The notes under the pieces are model-generated. The model was not told the DNA's origin, ran no database searches, and saw nothing but the letters and a program-made list of their open reading frames with translations. A DNA stretch of 64,000 nt from Actinomadura rayongensis (lineage in GTDB: Bacteria; Actinomycetota; Actinomycetes; Streptosporangiales; Streptosporangiaceae), in the NCBI RefSeq assembly GCF_009831215.1, contig NZ_WUTW01000001.1, forward strand, positions 558,001 to 622,000. Reading direction: 5' to 3'. Positions 8,273 through 16,164 of the stretch are shown here, piece after piece; position 1 is the first letter of the stretch, and each line of letters starts with the position of its first letter. Both the position numbers and the translations under genes were made by a program.

Positions 8273-9163
8273 ATGATCGTTCTCGGATTCGGGCTGGCGG
8301 CGGCGGGCTGCCTCGCGCTGCTGGTGTGGGGCTACTCGATGATCGTCTCGGGCGAGCGCGTCGCCGAGTCGGCCGTGGTGGCGACGCCAAAGACCGCCAA
8401 GAAGAACGACGTCTTCATCCTCAACGCCATCGCCGACGTCGTCGGACGACCGTTCACCGGCCTCGCCATGGAACTGCTCGCCCCGTGGCGGGCGGGGATC
8501 CGCAAGCGCATCGACGCCGCCGGGCGGCCCGGCGGCATGACGGTGGAGAGCTACGCCCGCACCACCGCCGGGTACGTCGTCATCTTCGCGACGGTCGCGC
8601 TGCTGATGGCCGCGATGAGCCAGTACACGCTCGGACTGCTGTGCCTGCTCGGCGCCCTCCAGAACGAAGGCCTCCTGCGCGGCCGGATGAACGCCCGGCA
8701 GAACGACATCCAGCGCAGCCTCCCCGACTTCCTGGACGTGCTCGCGGTGACCGTCTCGGCCGGTCTCAGCTTCCGCGTCGCGCTGACGCGCGTGTCCGAC
8801 AGCATGCCGGGCGCGCTGGCGGACGAGTTCCTGATCGCGCTCCGGCAGATGGAACTCGGGACGCCGCGGCGGGAGGCGTTCGAGGACCTGCGCAACCGCA
8901 ACAGCTCCGAGGCGCTCGCCTCGTTCGTCACGGCGCTGCTCCAGGCCGAGGAGCTGGGCGCTCCGCTGCAGACCGCGTTGATGGACATCAGCGCCGACAT
9001 GCGCCGCGAGTCGGCGCAGTGGGCGAAACGGAAGGCGCAGCGCACCACGCCGCAGATCACGGCGGTCACGACCGCCCTGACCCTGCCCGCGGTCATGCTG
9101 CTCGTTCTCGGCGGGATGTTCTTCGGATCGGGGGCGGACCTCGGTGGATTCTTCGGGAACTGA
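8273..9163 (+). CDS. tadC: TadC, type II secretion F-domain platform protein
   Basis: 296 residues with the same plan as TadB: an N-terminal helix, a pair of helices around 100-130, and a T2SSF core containing 'LPDFLDVLAVTVSAGLSFRVALTRV' and 'FVTALLQAEELGAPLQTALMDI'. A final helix ('VMLLVLGGMFFG') and a short Gly-rich tail complete it. It partners TadB. The last 20 bases overlap the GTG start of the histidine kinase gene, which links the pilus machine directly to its putative regulators. Confidence 0.92.
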   Translation: MIVLGFGLAAAGCLALLVWGYSMIVSGERVAESAVVATPKTAKKNDVFILNAIADVVGRPFTGLAMELLAPWRAGIRKRIDAAGRPGGMTVESYARTTAGYVVIFATVALLMAAMSQYTLGLLCLLGALQNEGLLRGRMNARQNDIQRSLPDFLDVLAVTVSAGLSFRVALTRVSDSMPGALADEFLIALRQMELGTPRREAFEDLRNRNSSEALASFVTALLQAEELGAPLQTALMDISADMRRESAQWAKRKAQRTTPQITAVTTALTLPAVMLLVLGGMFFGSGADLGGFFGN

Positions 9164-10364
9164 ACGGCGCGGGCGCGCGCGGGAGGGCCTGCCGGAGCGG
9201 GTCGGCGCGGCGTTCCAGTTGTTCATGCAGGGCCGGATGCTCATCGCCGCGATCACCCTCCTGCTGATCCCGGGCGACGAGCTCGTCCCGCAGACGTTCG
9301 TCCTCGTCGCCTGCGTGGTGGCGCTGTCCTGGCTCGCCGCCTATCGCGGCGACCTGCTCGTGCCGTGGCTCCTGCGCTATCCGATCCTGCTGGCGCTGGA
9401 GATCTGCGTGTCGTTCGCGGTGCTCGGGATCGGCGGCGCGTCCGGGCCGTTCTTCCTCTCCACCGTGATCACCGGCGCGGTCGCCGGGCTGCTCTACCGC
9501 TGGCCGGGAGCGGTGGGCGCGAGCGCCATCCAGATCGCCCTGTACTACACCACGCTGTTCGTCTCGGCGGAGCCGGTGTCCGACACCTTCCAGACGCTCG
9601 TCGGGCAGCCGTGCTTCTATCCGCTGGCCGGGTTCGCGGGCACGGCGCTGCGCCGGATGTTCGACGACCAGGAGCGCATGGCGGTCGCGCGCCGCCGCGC
9701 CGAGGTCGCCGCCGCGGCGGCCGAAGAACGGGCCAGGCTCGCCCGCGAGATGCACGACTCGCTCGCCAAGACGCTGCGCGGCATCGCGCTGGCGGCGGCG
9801 GCGCTGCCCGGCTGGGTCGAGCGGGACCCGCGGCGGGGGATCGAGGAGGCCGCGCGGATCGCCGCCGCCACCGAGATCGCGTCCCGCGAGGCCCGGCATC
9901 TGCTCACCGACCTGCGCGAACAGGCCGTGCAGCGGTCGCTGCCCGAGGCCGTCGCCGAGGTCGCGGGGACATGGTCGCGCGAGAGCGGCGTGCCCGTCGT
10001 CCTGGACCTGTCCGCGGACGGCGACCTGCCGTCCCGCTCCCGGTACGAGGCGGTCGCCATCCTGTCCGAGGCCCTGGCCAACGTCGCGCGGCACGCCGGC
10101 GCGCACGCCGTCCACGTCCGGTCCTTCGTGGACGAGGACGACGGCGTCGTCCTGGAGGTCCACGACGACGGCCGGGGCTGCGCGCTGCCCGACCTCCCCA
10201 CGCTGGCCCGCGCGGGCCACTACGGCGTCGTCGGCCTGCACGAACGCGCCGCGCGGGTCGGCGGCGCGGCCACGGTGCGGTCCGTGCCCGGCGCGGGGAC
10301 GACCGTGACCGTCCGGCTGCCCCTGGAAGAACCCATCGAACAACACCCGGCCGAGGTGAACTGA
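9144..10364 (+). CDS. DesK-like sensor histidine kinase
   Basis: 406 residues from GTG 9144, inside the end of tadC. Residues 25-170 hold about five hydrophobic helices and form the sensor. A coiled 'RRRAEVAAAAAEERARLAREMHDSL' region follows, placing the phospho-accepting His near residue 204 in a HisKA_3-type dimerisation domain. The HATPase domain shows the N box 'EALANVARHAGA', G1 'VHDDGRG' and 'YGVVGLHERAARVGGAATV'. It is the probable partner of the response regulator whose ATG follows directly on its stop. The stimulus is unknown. Confidence 0.92.
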   Translation: MDSSGTERRGRAREGLPERVGAAFQLFMQGRMLIAAITLLLIPGDELVPQTFVLVACVVALSWLAAYRGDLLVPWLLRYPILLALEICVSFAVLGIGGASGPFFLSTVITGAVAGLLYRWPGAVGASAIQIALYYTTLFVSAEPVSDTFQTLVGQPCFYPLAGFAGTALRRMFDDQERMAVARRRAEVAAAAAEERARLAREMHDSLAKTLRGIALAAAALPGWVERDPRRGIEEAARIAAATEIASREARHLLTDLREQAVQRSLPEAVAEVAGTWSRESGVPVVLDLSADGDLPSRSRYEAVAILSEALANVARHAGAHAVHVRSFVDEDDGVVLEVHDDGRGCALPDLPTLARAGHYGVVGLHERAARVGGAATVRSVPGAGTTVTVRLPLEEPIEQHPAEVN

Positions 10365-11048
10365 ATGGACGTTCCGAGGATCCTCGTCGTCGACGACAAT
10401 CTCGTCGTGCGCTCGGGCCTGGTCTCGCTGCTGGAGTCGTCGGGATTCGAGATCGCCGGCGAGGCGGGCGACGGCCGCACCGCGCTGGAGCTGGCCGAAC
10501 GGCTGCGTCCCGACCTGGTGCTGCTCGACGTGCAGATGCCGCTGATGGACGGCGTTCAGGCGGTCCGGGCCCTCAGCGCGCTCACCCGTGTGATCATGCT
10601 GACGTACACCGACGACCGGCAGGTGATCCGACGGGCGCTGGAGGGCGGGGCGATGGGCTATCTCGTCCACGGGACGTTCTCCGCCGAGGAGCTGACCGCC
10701 GCCGTGCGGGGCGCGATCAGCGGCGTGCACGCGCTGTCGCCCGCCGCGCTGTCGCGGCTGGTCGGCCTGCCGTCCCGGCCGCCGGCCGACGAGCCGGCGG
10801 CCGTGCCGTCCGCGTCCGGCCCCGCGCCCCCCGACCCGGACGCCTTCGGACTCTCGGCCCGGGAGGCCGAGGTGATGCGGCTGATCGTCCAGGGGCACTC
10901 CAACGGCGAGATCGCGAGCCGGTTGTTCGTCGCGGAGAAGACGGTCAAGAACCATGTGAACCGGATCTACGCCAAGCTCGGCGTCACGTCCCGGGCGTCG
11001 GCCATCGCGCGCTGGCTCGGCACGGCGGAGGAACAGGAGCGGTGGTGA
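10365..11048 (+). CDS. NarL/LuxR-family response regulator
   Basis: 227 residues. The receiver domain (about 4-115) has acidic pocket Asp10/Asp11 and phospho-acceptor Asp55 in 'LVLLDVQMP'. The conserved Lys of the 'GYLxK' motif is replaced by His ('GYLVHG', about residue 102), which is unusual. A Pro/Ala-rich linker leads to a LuxR-type HTH (about 163-227: 'LSAREAEVMRLIVQGHSNGEIASRLFVAEKTVKNHVNRIYAKL'-like, shown here only in part). NarL-type regulators bind inverted repeats, and it is the natural candidate to act at the repeated GGGYCC-NN-GGRCCC sites of this island (inference). Confidence 0.92.
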   Translation: MDVPRILVVDDNLVVRSGLVSLLESSGFEIAGEAGDGRTALELAERLRPDLVLLDVQMPLMDGVQAVRALSALTRVIMLTYTDDRQVIRRALEGGAMGYLVHGTFSAEELTAAVRGAISGVHALSPAALSRLVGLPSRPPADEPAAVPSASGPAPPDPDAFGLSAREAEVMRLIVQGHSNGEIASRLFVAEKTVKNHVNRIYAKLGVTSRASAIARWLGTAEEQERW

Positions 11049-11061
11049 CGACGGCGGCGGT

Positions 11062-11075
11062 GGGTTCGCGGACCC
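11062..11075 (+). promoter_or_regulatory. Distal inverted repeat upstream of flp (site B1)
   Basis: GGGTTC-GC-GGACCC, flanked by T and A so that the palindrome extends to 16 bases. It lies 47 bp upstream, centre to centre, of the promoter-proximal site B3. An unpaired half site GGGTCC sits between them at 11086-11091. A cluster of three sites at the pilin promoter would fit strong activation. Confidence 0.45.
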
Positions 11076-11108
11076 AGAGAACTTTGGGTCCTCGGCGGGC
11101 GCGTCATT

Positions 11109-11151
11109 GGGCCGCCGGACCCTGGGGGAAAGGCTCCCGAATCCCTAACGT
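11109..11151 (+). promoter_or_regulatory. flp promoter: inverted repeat (site B3) plus -10
   Basis: GGGCCG-CC-GGACCC at 11109-11122, then exactly 23 bp, then TAACGT at 11146-11151. With the transcript start placed 7 bases after the -10, the repeat is centred at about -42.5, the usual place for a class II activator that overlaps the -35 region. No TTGACA-like -35 is present. The resulting leader of about 38 bases carries the ribosome site AGGGAG/AGGA before ATG 11196. Confidence 0.5.
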
Positions 11152-11195
11152 TGGCTCCGACAACGCGGCGGGACCAGAAAACAGGGAGCCAGGAA

Positions 11196-11441
11196 ATGAA
11201 CCTCATCCCTCTCTACGTGACGCTCCATACTTTCGTTCTCGACCGGGTCGAGCGCCTCGCGGAGAACGCCGGGCGTGCGCGCAGGAACGGCGACCGGGGC
11301 GCCAGCCTGATCGAGTACGCGGCCCTTCTCGTCCTGGTGGCCGCGATCGTCGGCGCCCTCTACAAGGCGGGCATCATCAAGCGGCTCAGCGACGCGGTCA
11401 GCAAGGCGCTCGACGACATCTTCAAGGGCAAGCCGACGTGA
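11196..11441 (+). CDS. flp: Flp pilin
   Basis: 81 residues from ATG 11196, preceded by AGGGAGCCAGGAA. The leader is long (about 35 residues), as in other actinobacterial Flp pilins. Then come 'GDRGASLIEYAALL', with the cleavage-site Gly and the Glu-Tyr pair that defines Flp pilins, one hydrophobic helix, and a short tail ending 'SKALDDIFKGKPT'. After cleavage this subunit should polymerise into the Tad pilus. The same module, including the 'AL-x-x-IF-x-G' tail, is reused at the start of the proteins at 17749 and 19748. Confidence 0.93.
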   Translation: MNLIPLYVTLHTFVLDRVERLAENAGRARRNGDRGASLIEYAALLVLVAAIVGALYKAGIIKRLSDAVSKALDDIFKGKPT

Positions 11442-11490
11442 CGGCTCCCCCTTCGCGGGGGGTCCCCGGCCTCTGGGAGCTTTGCGGAAA

Positions 11491-11534
11491 GGCGAGAGAA
11501 CTCCCGCTTCACAGCGGTGTTCTCTCGCCGTTTT
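11491..11534 (+). terminator. Rho-independent terminator after flp
   Basis: Perfect 11-bp stem: GGCGAGAGAAC at 11491-11501 pairs with GTTCTCTCGCC at 11519-11529, and an inner CCGC/GCGG pair lies in the loop. GTTTT follows. It separates the pilin transcript from the lipoprotein gene at 11599. Confidence 0.85.
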
Positions 11535-11598
11535 CGCGTGTCGTCACGCGGGTCAACGAGGGAACAAGTCGCAAATCCGGAAGGAGCGTCCACGAGCG

Positions 11599-13128
11599 AT
11601 GATGGGCATCAGCAGCCGGTGGAAAGGCGTCGGCCGACTCTGGATCGGAGGTACGGCTCTCGCCCTCGTCCTGGCCGGATGCGGCGGCGGTGACGGAAAG
11701 GGCGGGAAGGGCGGCACGTCGTCCGCGCCGTCCTCCCCGGCGGCGGGGAGGCCGGCCCCGGCGCTCGCGTCACGGCCGCTCGCCGCCGAGGGCGGGCCCG
11801 CGCGCGCCGAACTGCTGTCGCTGACACCGTCCGCGAAGAACACCGTCACCGCCCGCCTTCGCATCGTCAACGAGGGCGGGGACGACCTCGACCTCCGTGG
11901 ACCGCTGGCCGACCTGTCCCGGGACAAGCAGGTCGGGGGAGTGCTCGGGATGGGCGGGATCGCGCTCGTCGACGGCGCGAACATGAAGATGTACTACCCG
12001 CTGAGCACACAGGACGGCCACTGCCTGTGCAGCGAGACGGACAGGCTCCCGAGTGGGCAGAGCCGCGAGGTGTACGCGGTGTATCCGGCGCCCCAGTCGC
12101 GAAAGGTGACGGTCTGGGTGCCCTTGGCGCCGCCGTTCACCGAGGTGGCGATCCCGAGCGGGTCGGCCCCGCCCGCGCCCGGCCAGACGCTCTCGCCGCA
12201 GTCGGCCTCCCTCGCGGCCCCGGTGATCCGGTCGCTGAAGGGGACCTCGGAGGGAGTGACCGAGTCGGTCGACGAGGACGGCGGCGACACGCGGGTCCGC
12301 CTGTCCACCGACGTGCTGTTCGCCCTGAACAAGGCGGACCTGACGGCCAAGGCGGACGACGCTCTGCGGAAGGTCGCCGCGAAGATCGACGCGTCGCGCG
12401 GCGCCGTCGTCAAGATCGACGGGTACACCGACAACTCCGGCAACGACGCGATCAACAATCCGCTGTCGCGACGCCGGGCCGATGCCGTGCAGAACCGGCT
12501 CAAGAGCCTGGTCAACCGGCAGGGTGTGACGTTCCAGTCGGCCGGGCACGGCTCGGCGGACCCGATCGCCGACAACGGCACGGACGAGGGACGGCGCAAG
12601 AACCGTCGCGTAACGGTCTCCTTCCCCCGGCCGCCGCTGGCGGCGCCCCCGGCCTCGTCGCCCGCTCCGACCGCGACCGACGGCAAGCTCCCGGTCATCG
12701 CCTCGACGCGTCCGCACTTCACCGGGGTGACGGCGGACGGCAACAACTTCTCCTTCGCGGTCAACGCGCTGCGCCGCGAAGCGGGCGGGCTGGTCGTCCT
12801 GACCTGGACGATCACCAACGAGACGGACGCGACGAAGAAGGCCGAAGCCGGTTTGGCGAAGGAAGGAACCTTGAGTTATTCCGCGCCCGGGGCGACGGGA
12901 GCCCGCTTGTTCGACTCGGCCGGGCAGTTGCGGTACTGGCCCATGCAGGACAGCGCGGACGTCTGCCTCTGCACCCAGACGGTCAGCGGCTTCCACAGCG
13001 ACCTGGAGCCCCATCAGGGCGTCACCTTGAGCGACGTCTTCTTCGCGCCCCCCGAGGTGAGGACGGTGAACGTCGAACTGCCGTGGTACTCCAGCGCCGT
13101 GACGCTGAAGAACCTCACGATCTCCTGA
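11599..13128 (+). CDS. OmpA-like lipoprotein with duplicated flanking domain
   Basis: 509 residues. GGAAGGAG lies upstream of tandem ATGs at 11599 and 11602. The signal has lipobox LAGC (Cys28), followed by a Gly/Ser/Pro linker. Residues 60-185 form a beta-rich domain with a CLC motif at 142-144. Residues 235-343 are an OmpA C-terminal domain (peptidoglycan binding: 'KIDGYTDNSGN...LSRRRADAV...NRRVTVSF'). Residues 370-509 resemble the first domain again, including a second CLC at 456-458 in the context 'LFDSAGQLRYWP...VCLC'. It is probably an envelope-tethered, wall-binding protein that braces the pilus or senses the wall (inference). Confidence 0.85.
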   Translation: MMGISSRWKGVGRLWIGGTALALVLAGCGGGDGKGGKGGTSSAPSSPAAGRPAPALASRPLAAEGGPARAELLSLTPSAKNTVTARLRIVNEGGDDLDLRGPLADLSRDKQVGGVLGMGGIALVDGANMKMYYPLSTQDGHCLCSETDRLPSGQSREVYAVYPAPQSRKVTVWVPLAPPFTEVAIPSGSAPPAPGQTLSPQSASLAAPVIRSLKGTSEGVTESVDEDGGDTRVRLSTDVLFALNKADLTAKADDALRKVAAKIDASRGAVVKIDGYTDNSGNDAINNPLSRRRADAVQNRLKSLVNRQGVTFQSAGHGSADPIADNGTDEGRRKNRRVTVSFPRPPLAAPPASSPAPTATDGKLPVIASTRPHFTGVTADGNNFSFAVNALRREAGGLVVLTWTITNETDATKKAEAGLAKEGTLSYSAPGATGARLFDSAGQLRYWPMQDSADVCLCTQTVSGFHSDLEPHQGVTLSDVFFAPPEVRTVNVELPWYSSAVTLKNLTIS

Positions 13129-13129
13129 C

Positions 13130-13155
13130 CGAGCCGGTGGCCACCGGCCGGCTCG
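13130..13155. terminator. Hairpin between convergent genes
   Basis: CGAGCCGG at 13130-13137 pairs with CCGGCTCG at 13148-13155 around a 10-base loop. There is no T-run on either side. Its location between the OmpA-like gene and the convergent kinase gene suggests a bidirectional terminator of the T-less actinobacterial kind. Confidence 0.5.
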
Positions 13156-13167
13156 TTCGGACGGTGG

Positions 13168-14751
13168 TCACGGCCGGCCGACGACGACGTCGTCGAAGAA
13201 GGCGACGGTCGCGGGCGGGGCGTACGGGCGTCCGGGGCGTCCCGCCACGAGACCGGTCTCCTCCGTCTCCCCGATGTCCGTCACCACGGTGGAGACGGTG
13301 GAACGTCCGTTGACCCAGGCCCGGACACTCGTGCCGCCGCCGTCCTTCCGGCAGTCCACGCGGAGTCTCACGGTGGTTGCGGGACGGGCGGCCGGGGTGG
13401 ACGAACGAATGAGATCCCGCATGTCCGTGAGCGAGGCACGACGGATGGTGATGAACCCGTTTCTGGCGAGCATCACGTCGACGCGCTGGTGGCCGGCACC
13501 TTCGCAGTACAACCCGCCTTCGTCGTCCGGATTCGTCGAGTCGACCCGTACCGCGGCCTCGATGGCGAGGTTTCCCGTGCTGGTGGGGACGGGCGCTTCC
13601 GCCGTGTCGAACGGGAGCGTCGAATCGACCGAGACGACATAGCCGGACTTCTCGTACCGGTGGTAGTAGTCGTCGAACCCGCCCTCTTTCCAGCCGGACG
13701 TGCGGTCGCTGAAATCATCGCGGAAAAGGGTCGTGGACAGTCCGGGCGCCGAGCCGTCGCCGTCCGGCCAGAGGGAGTACGCGGTTCCGGCGACGACGGC
13801 GGTCGCGGCGAGGACGACGAGGGGCGGGACGAGGCGGCGGCGTCCCCGGGTGAGCAGGCGGGTGCGGCCGTCGGAGGCGAAGCTCGGGCGCTGCGGCCCC
13901 GACGGGGCGGTGGTCCGCGCCGACCGCGCCGGGTTCGGGTCGCCGGTCAGCTCCCGGAGCAGGTCGGGCGCGGTGGGCCGTAGGTGCGGCTCCTTGGCGA
14001 GGGCGCGCGCGACGAGGCCGCGCATCGGCTCGGCCAGACCGTCCAGCCGCGGCTCGCCGTGCACCGTCCGGTACAGGATCTCGCCGACGTTGCGGCCGGG
14101 GAACGGCAGCGCGCCCGTCCCCGCCCACGCGACGACGCACCCCCACGTGAACACGTCGGCGGCCTCGGTGATCGGCCGGCCGGTGAGGCCTTCGGGGGCC
14201 ATGAAGCTCGGCGTCCCCATCGACTGGCCGGTCTTCGTCATCGCGCCGTCGGTGGCGAGCGTCCGCGCGATGCCGAAGTCGATGACACGCGGGCCGTACG
14301 GCGAGAGAAGGATGTTCGCCGGTTTCAGGTCGCGGTGGACGACGCCCGCCGCGTGGATCGCCGACAGCGCCGTCGCGACGCCGACCGCGAGCCCGTCCAG
14401 GTCCGCGCCGCGCAGGGGGCCGTTCCGGACGACGACGTCCTCCAGCGTCGGGCCGGGGACGAACTCGGTGACGAGGTACAGCGGGTCGCCGCCGGTGTCG
14501 GCGTCCAGGACGGGCGCGGTGCAGAACGGACGGACGCGTCGCGCGGCCGTCACCTCCCGCCGAAAACGCTCCCGGAATTCGTCCTGCCCGGAAAGGCGCG
14601 AGTGAATGACCTTTATGGCGACGCGGTGGCCGTTCCCGTCCTCGGCGAGATACACCGCGCCCATTCCGCCCGACCCGAGGAGGCGTTTCAGCCGGTACCG
14701 GCCGAGCCGTTCGCCGAGCGGGCGCGGTTCGTCCATGTTCACCGAGGACAT
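13168..14751 (-). CDS. Receptor-type Ser/Thr protein kinase
   Basis: 527 residues from ATG 14751; ATG 14736 is also possible. The cytosolic PASTA-less PknB-type kinase has glycine loop GSGGMG, catalytic Lys47, HRDLKPAN (139-146), DFG (158-160) and 'GTPSFMAPE'. A basic juxtamembrane stretch, one membrane helix (about 307-328) and an extracellular domain follow. That domain starts 'LFRDDFSDRTSGW', the form of laminin-G/DUF1080-like beta-sandwiches, so it may bind glycans. It is transcribed toward the OmpA-like gene and away from the TadG-NlpC gene. It may phosphorylate pilus or wall proteins (inference). Confidence 0.9.
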   Translation of the reverse strand: MSSVNMDEPRPLGERLGRYRLKRLLGSGGMGAVYLAEDGNGHRVAIKVIHSRLSGQDEFRERFRREVTAARRVRPFCTAPVLDADTGGDPLYLVTEFVPGPTLEDVVVRNGPLRGADLDGLAVGVATALSAIHAAGVVHRDLKPANILLSPYGPRVIDFGIARTLATDGAMTKTGQSMGTPSFMAPEGLTGRPITEAADVFTWGCVVAWAGTGALPFPGRNVGEILYRTVHGEPRLDGLAEPMRGLVARALAKEPHLRPTAPDLLRELTGDPNPARSARTTAPSGPQRPSFASDGRTRLLTRGRRRLVPPLVVLAATAVVAGTAYSLWPDGDGSAPGLSTTLFRDDFSDRTSGWKEGGFDDYYHRYEKSGYVVSVDSTLPFDTAEAPVPTSTGNLAIEAAVRVDSTNPDDEGGLYCEGAGHQRVDVMLARNGFITIRRASLTDMRDLIRSSTPAARPATTVRLRVDCRKDGGGTSVRAWVNGRSTVSTVVTDIGETEETGLVAGRPGRPYAPPATVAFFDDVVVGRP

Positions 14752-14810
14752 GGCGCCGACCGTAGCCACCGCGCGGCACCGCCGCAAGGATCGGGAAAAG
14801 GCGCCGTGGT

Positions 14811-14854
14811 AGGCCCCTGGGCCCTGTCGCGCGCTTGTCCGTGCGGTTTATCGT
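14811..14854 (+). promoter_or_regulatory. Promoter with inverted repeat (site C)
   Basis: AGGCCC-CT-GGGCCC at 14811-14824, 24 bp, then TATCGT at 14849-14854. The expected transcript start is near 14861, 35 bases before ATG 14896. Same layout as the other sites of the island. Confidence 0.45.
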
Positions 14855-14895
14855 CCAGCGGGGACGGTCATGATCGACGCCATGGGGAAGACGTG

Positions 14896-16107
14896 ATGCT
14901 GCAGCGGCTCAGGTCCCGTCGGGGGCCGGACGATCTCGGCGCGGCCACGACGATCTCCGTCGTGGGCGTCGCGCTGCTGCTCGTCGCGGGGCTGCTGCTG
15001 TTCAGCCGCATCGCCCACGCCGACGACCTGCGCACCCGCGCGCAGACGGGCGCGGACGCCGCCGCGCTGGCCGCGCTCGCGCCGCTGCGCGACCAGGCGG
15101 TCGGGATGGCGCTCCAGGGGATCGACCCCGCGGGCGCGGGCTACTGGATGGTGCTCGGCTCGAAGGAGGAGCACGCCGCGGCGTACGCGGAGCGCAACGG
15201 CGTCCGGCTCGACGGGTCGGTGACGCTCAGCGGGATGGCGGGCGACACGGCGATGGTCGACGTCCGGACGGCCGACTGCCAGCTCAAGAAAAAGTCGGAA
15301 ATGACCGACAAGGAGAAGGACGACCTCAGAAACCGAAGGAACCTCTGTACCGACACGTCCGGCAAACAGGGAATCGGACGTTTTGGGACGGCCCGGGCCA
15401 TCGCGAAGCTGTACTCGCCGATCTGCCACTACGAATACGACCCGATGCCGGACAACCCCGGCACGGGCGGTCCGGCCAGCGCCAAGCTGATCTGCGCGGG
15501 CGTGCAGACCTATCCGTTCGGGAACCGCAGCCAGGTCGAACGACTCTTCAAGCTCCGGCTGGTGGACCACCAGGACCCGACGCTCTACACCGGGATGCCC
15601 GACGGGCTCGGCGGCGTCCCCGGCGACCAGGTGGTCTCCGAGTGCGCCACGTCCGGCAAGAAGCCTGCGGACGACCTTCCGTTCGGCGAGCGCGTGGTGG
15701 CGTGGGCGCAGTGCTGGGTCGGCAAGGTCTGGTACTCGTGGGGTGGCGGCACCTACAGCGGGCCGTCGCGCGGCATCTGCTGCTCGCCGGGCGGCTACAG
15801 CGGCGCGAACACCGTCGGGTTCGACTGCAGCGGCCTGTCGATGTACGCGGTCTACCAGGCGTCGCACGGGCGGATCGCGCTGGGGCACTTCACCGGCAGC
15901 CAGGTCCAGGATCCGCGCGGCCGGCGGATCACTCCGTCGGTGTCCGCGCTCCGGGCCGGCGACCTCGTCTTCTACGGCGGACTGCCGACCCATCACGTCG
16001 CCATCTACGCGGGCGGCGGGAAGATGGTCGAGGCGCAGCAGACCGGGACGCTCGTGATGGTGTCGACCTACCGTCAGGCCCAGTTCGCCATGCGCTTCGA
16101 CGGCTGA
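14896..16107 (+). CDS. TadG-like protein fused to NlpC/P60 hydrolase
   Basis: 403 residues from ATG 14896 (GGGGAAG upstream; an adjacent GTG is possible). Residues 1-130 resemble the TadG/TadE-G N-terminus: a short charged leader, a helix at 18-38 and 'ADDLRTRAQTGADAAALAAL', typical of Tad-associated anchored proteins. A Cys-containing middle section follows. Residues 258-403 are an NlpC/P60 endopeptidase with the catalytic Cys in 'FDCSGL' (Cys311) and His in 'HHVAIYAGG' (His367). NlpC/P60 enzymes cut peptidoglycan stem peptides. Tethered by a Tad-type anchor, it could open the wall for pilus passage (inference). I know of no standard Tad component with this fusion. Confidence 0.85.
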   Translation: MLQRLRSRRGPDDLGAATTISVVGVALLLVAGLLLFSRIAHADDLRTRAQTGADAAALAALAPLRDQAVGMALQGIDPAGAGYWMVLGSKEEHAAAYAERNGVRLDGSVTLSGMAGDTAMVDVRTADCQLKKKSEMTDKEKDDLRNRRNLCTDTSGKQGIGRFGTARAIAKLYSPICHYEYDPMPDNPGTGGPASAKLICAGVQTYPFGNRSQVERLFKLRLVDHQDPTLYTGMPDGLGGVPGDQVVSECATSGKKPADDLPFGERVVAWAQCWVGKVWYSWGGGTYSGPSRGICCSPGGYSGANTVGFDCSGLSMYAVYQASHGRIALGHFTGSQVQDPRGRRITPSVSALRAGDLVFYGGLPTHHVAIYAGGGKMVEAQQTGTLVMVSTYRQAQFAMRFDG

Positions 16108-16114
16108 CGGCGCT

Positions 16115-16157
16115 GGGTCCCCGGGCCCTTGGGCGAACCGGGACGGACGCGTACGTT
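16115..16157 (+). promoter_or_regulatory. Leaderless promoter with inverted repeat (site D)
   Basis: GGGTCC-CC-GGGCCC at 16115-16128, 23 bp, then TACGTT at 16152-16157. The predicted transcript start (about 16164) falls on the ATG at 16165, and no ribosome site is visible, so the mRNA is probably leaderless. Confidence 0.5.
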
Positions 16158-16164
16158 GACGTCC

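Noticed and set aside
11440..11475. Another GGGTCC-CC-GGCC repeat after flp
   Set aside because: Only the left half matches, no -10 follows at 23-24 bp, and a terminator lies directly downstream.
14752..14895. A ydaO-type riboswitch before the NlpC/P60 gene
   Set aside because: Such switches are frequent before actinobacterial wall hydrolases, but the gap is too short and a promoter with site C occupies it.
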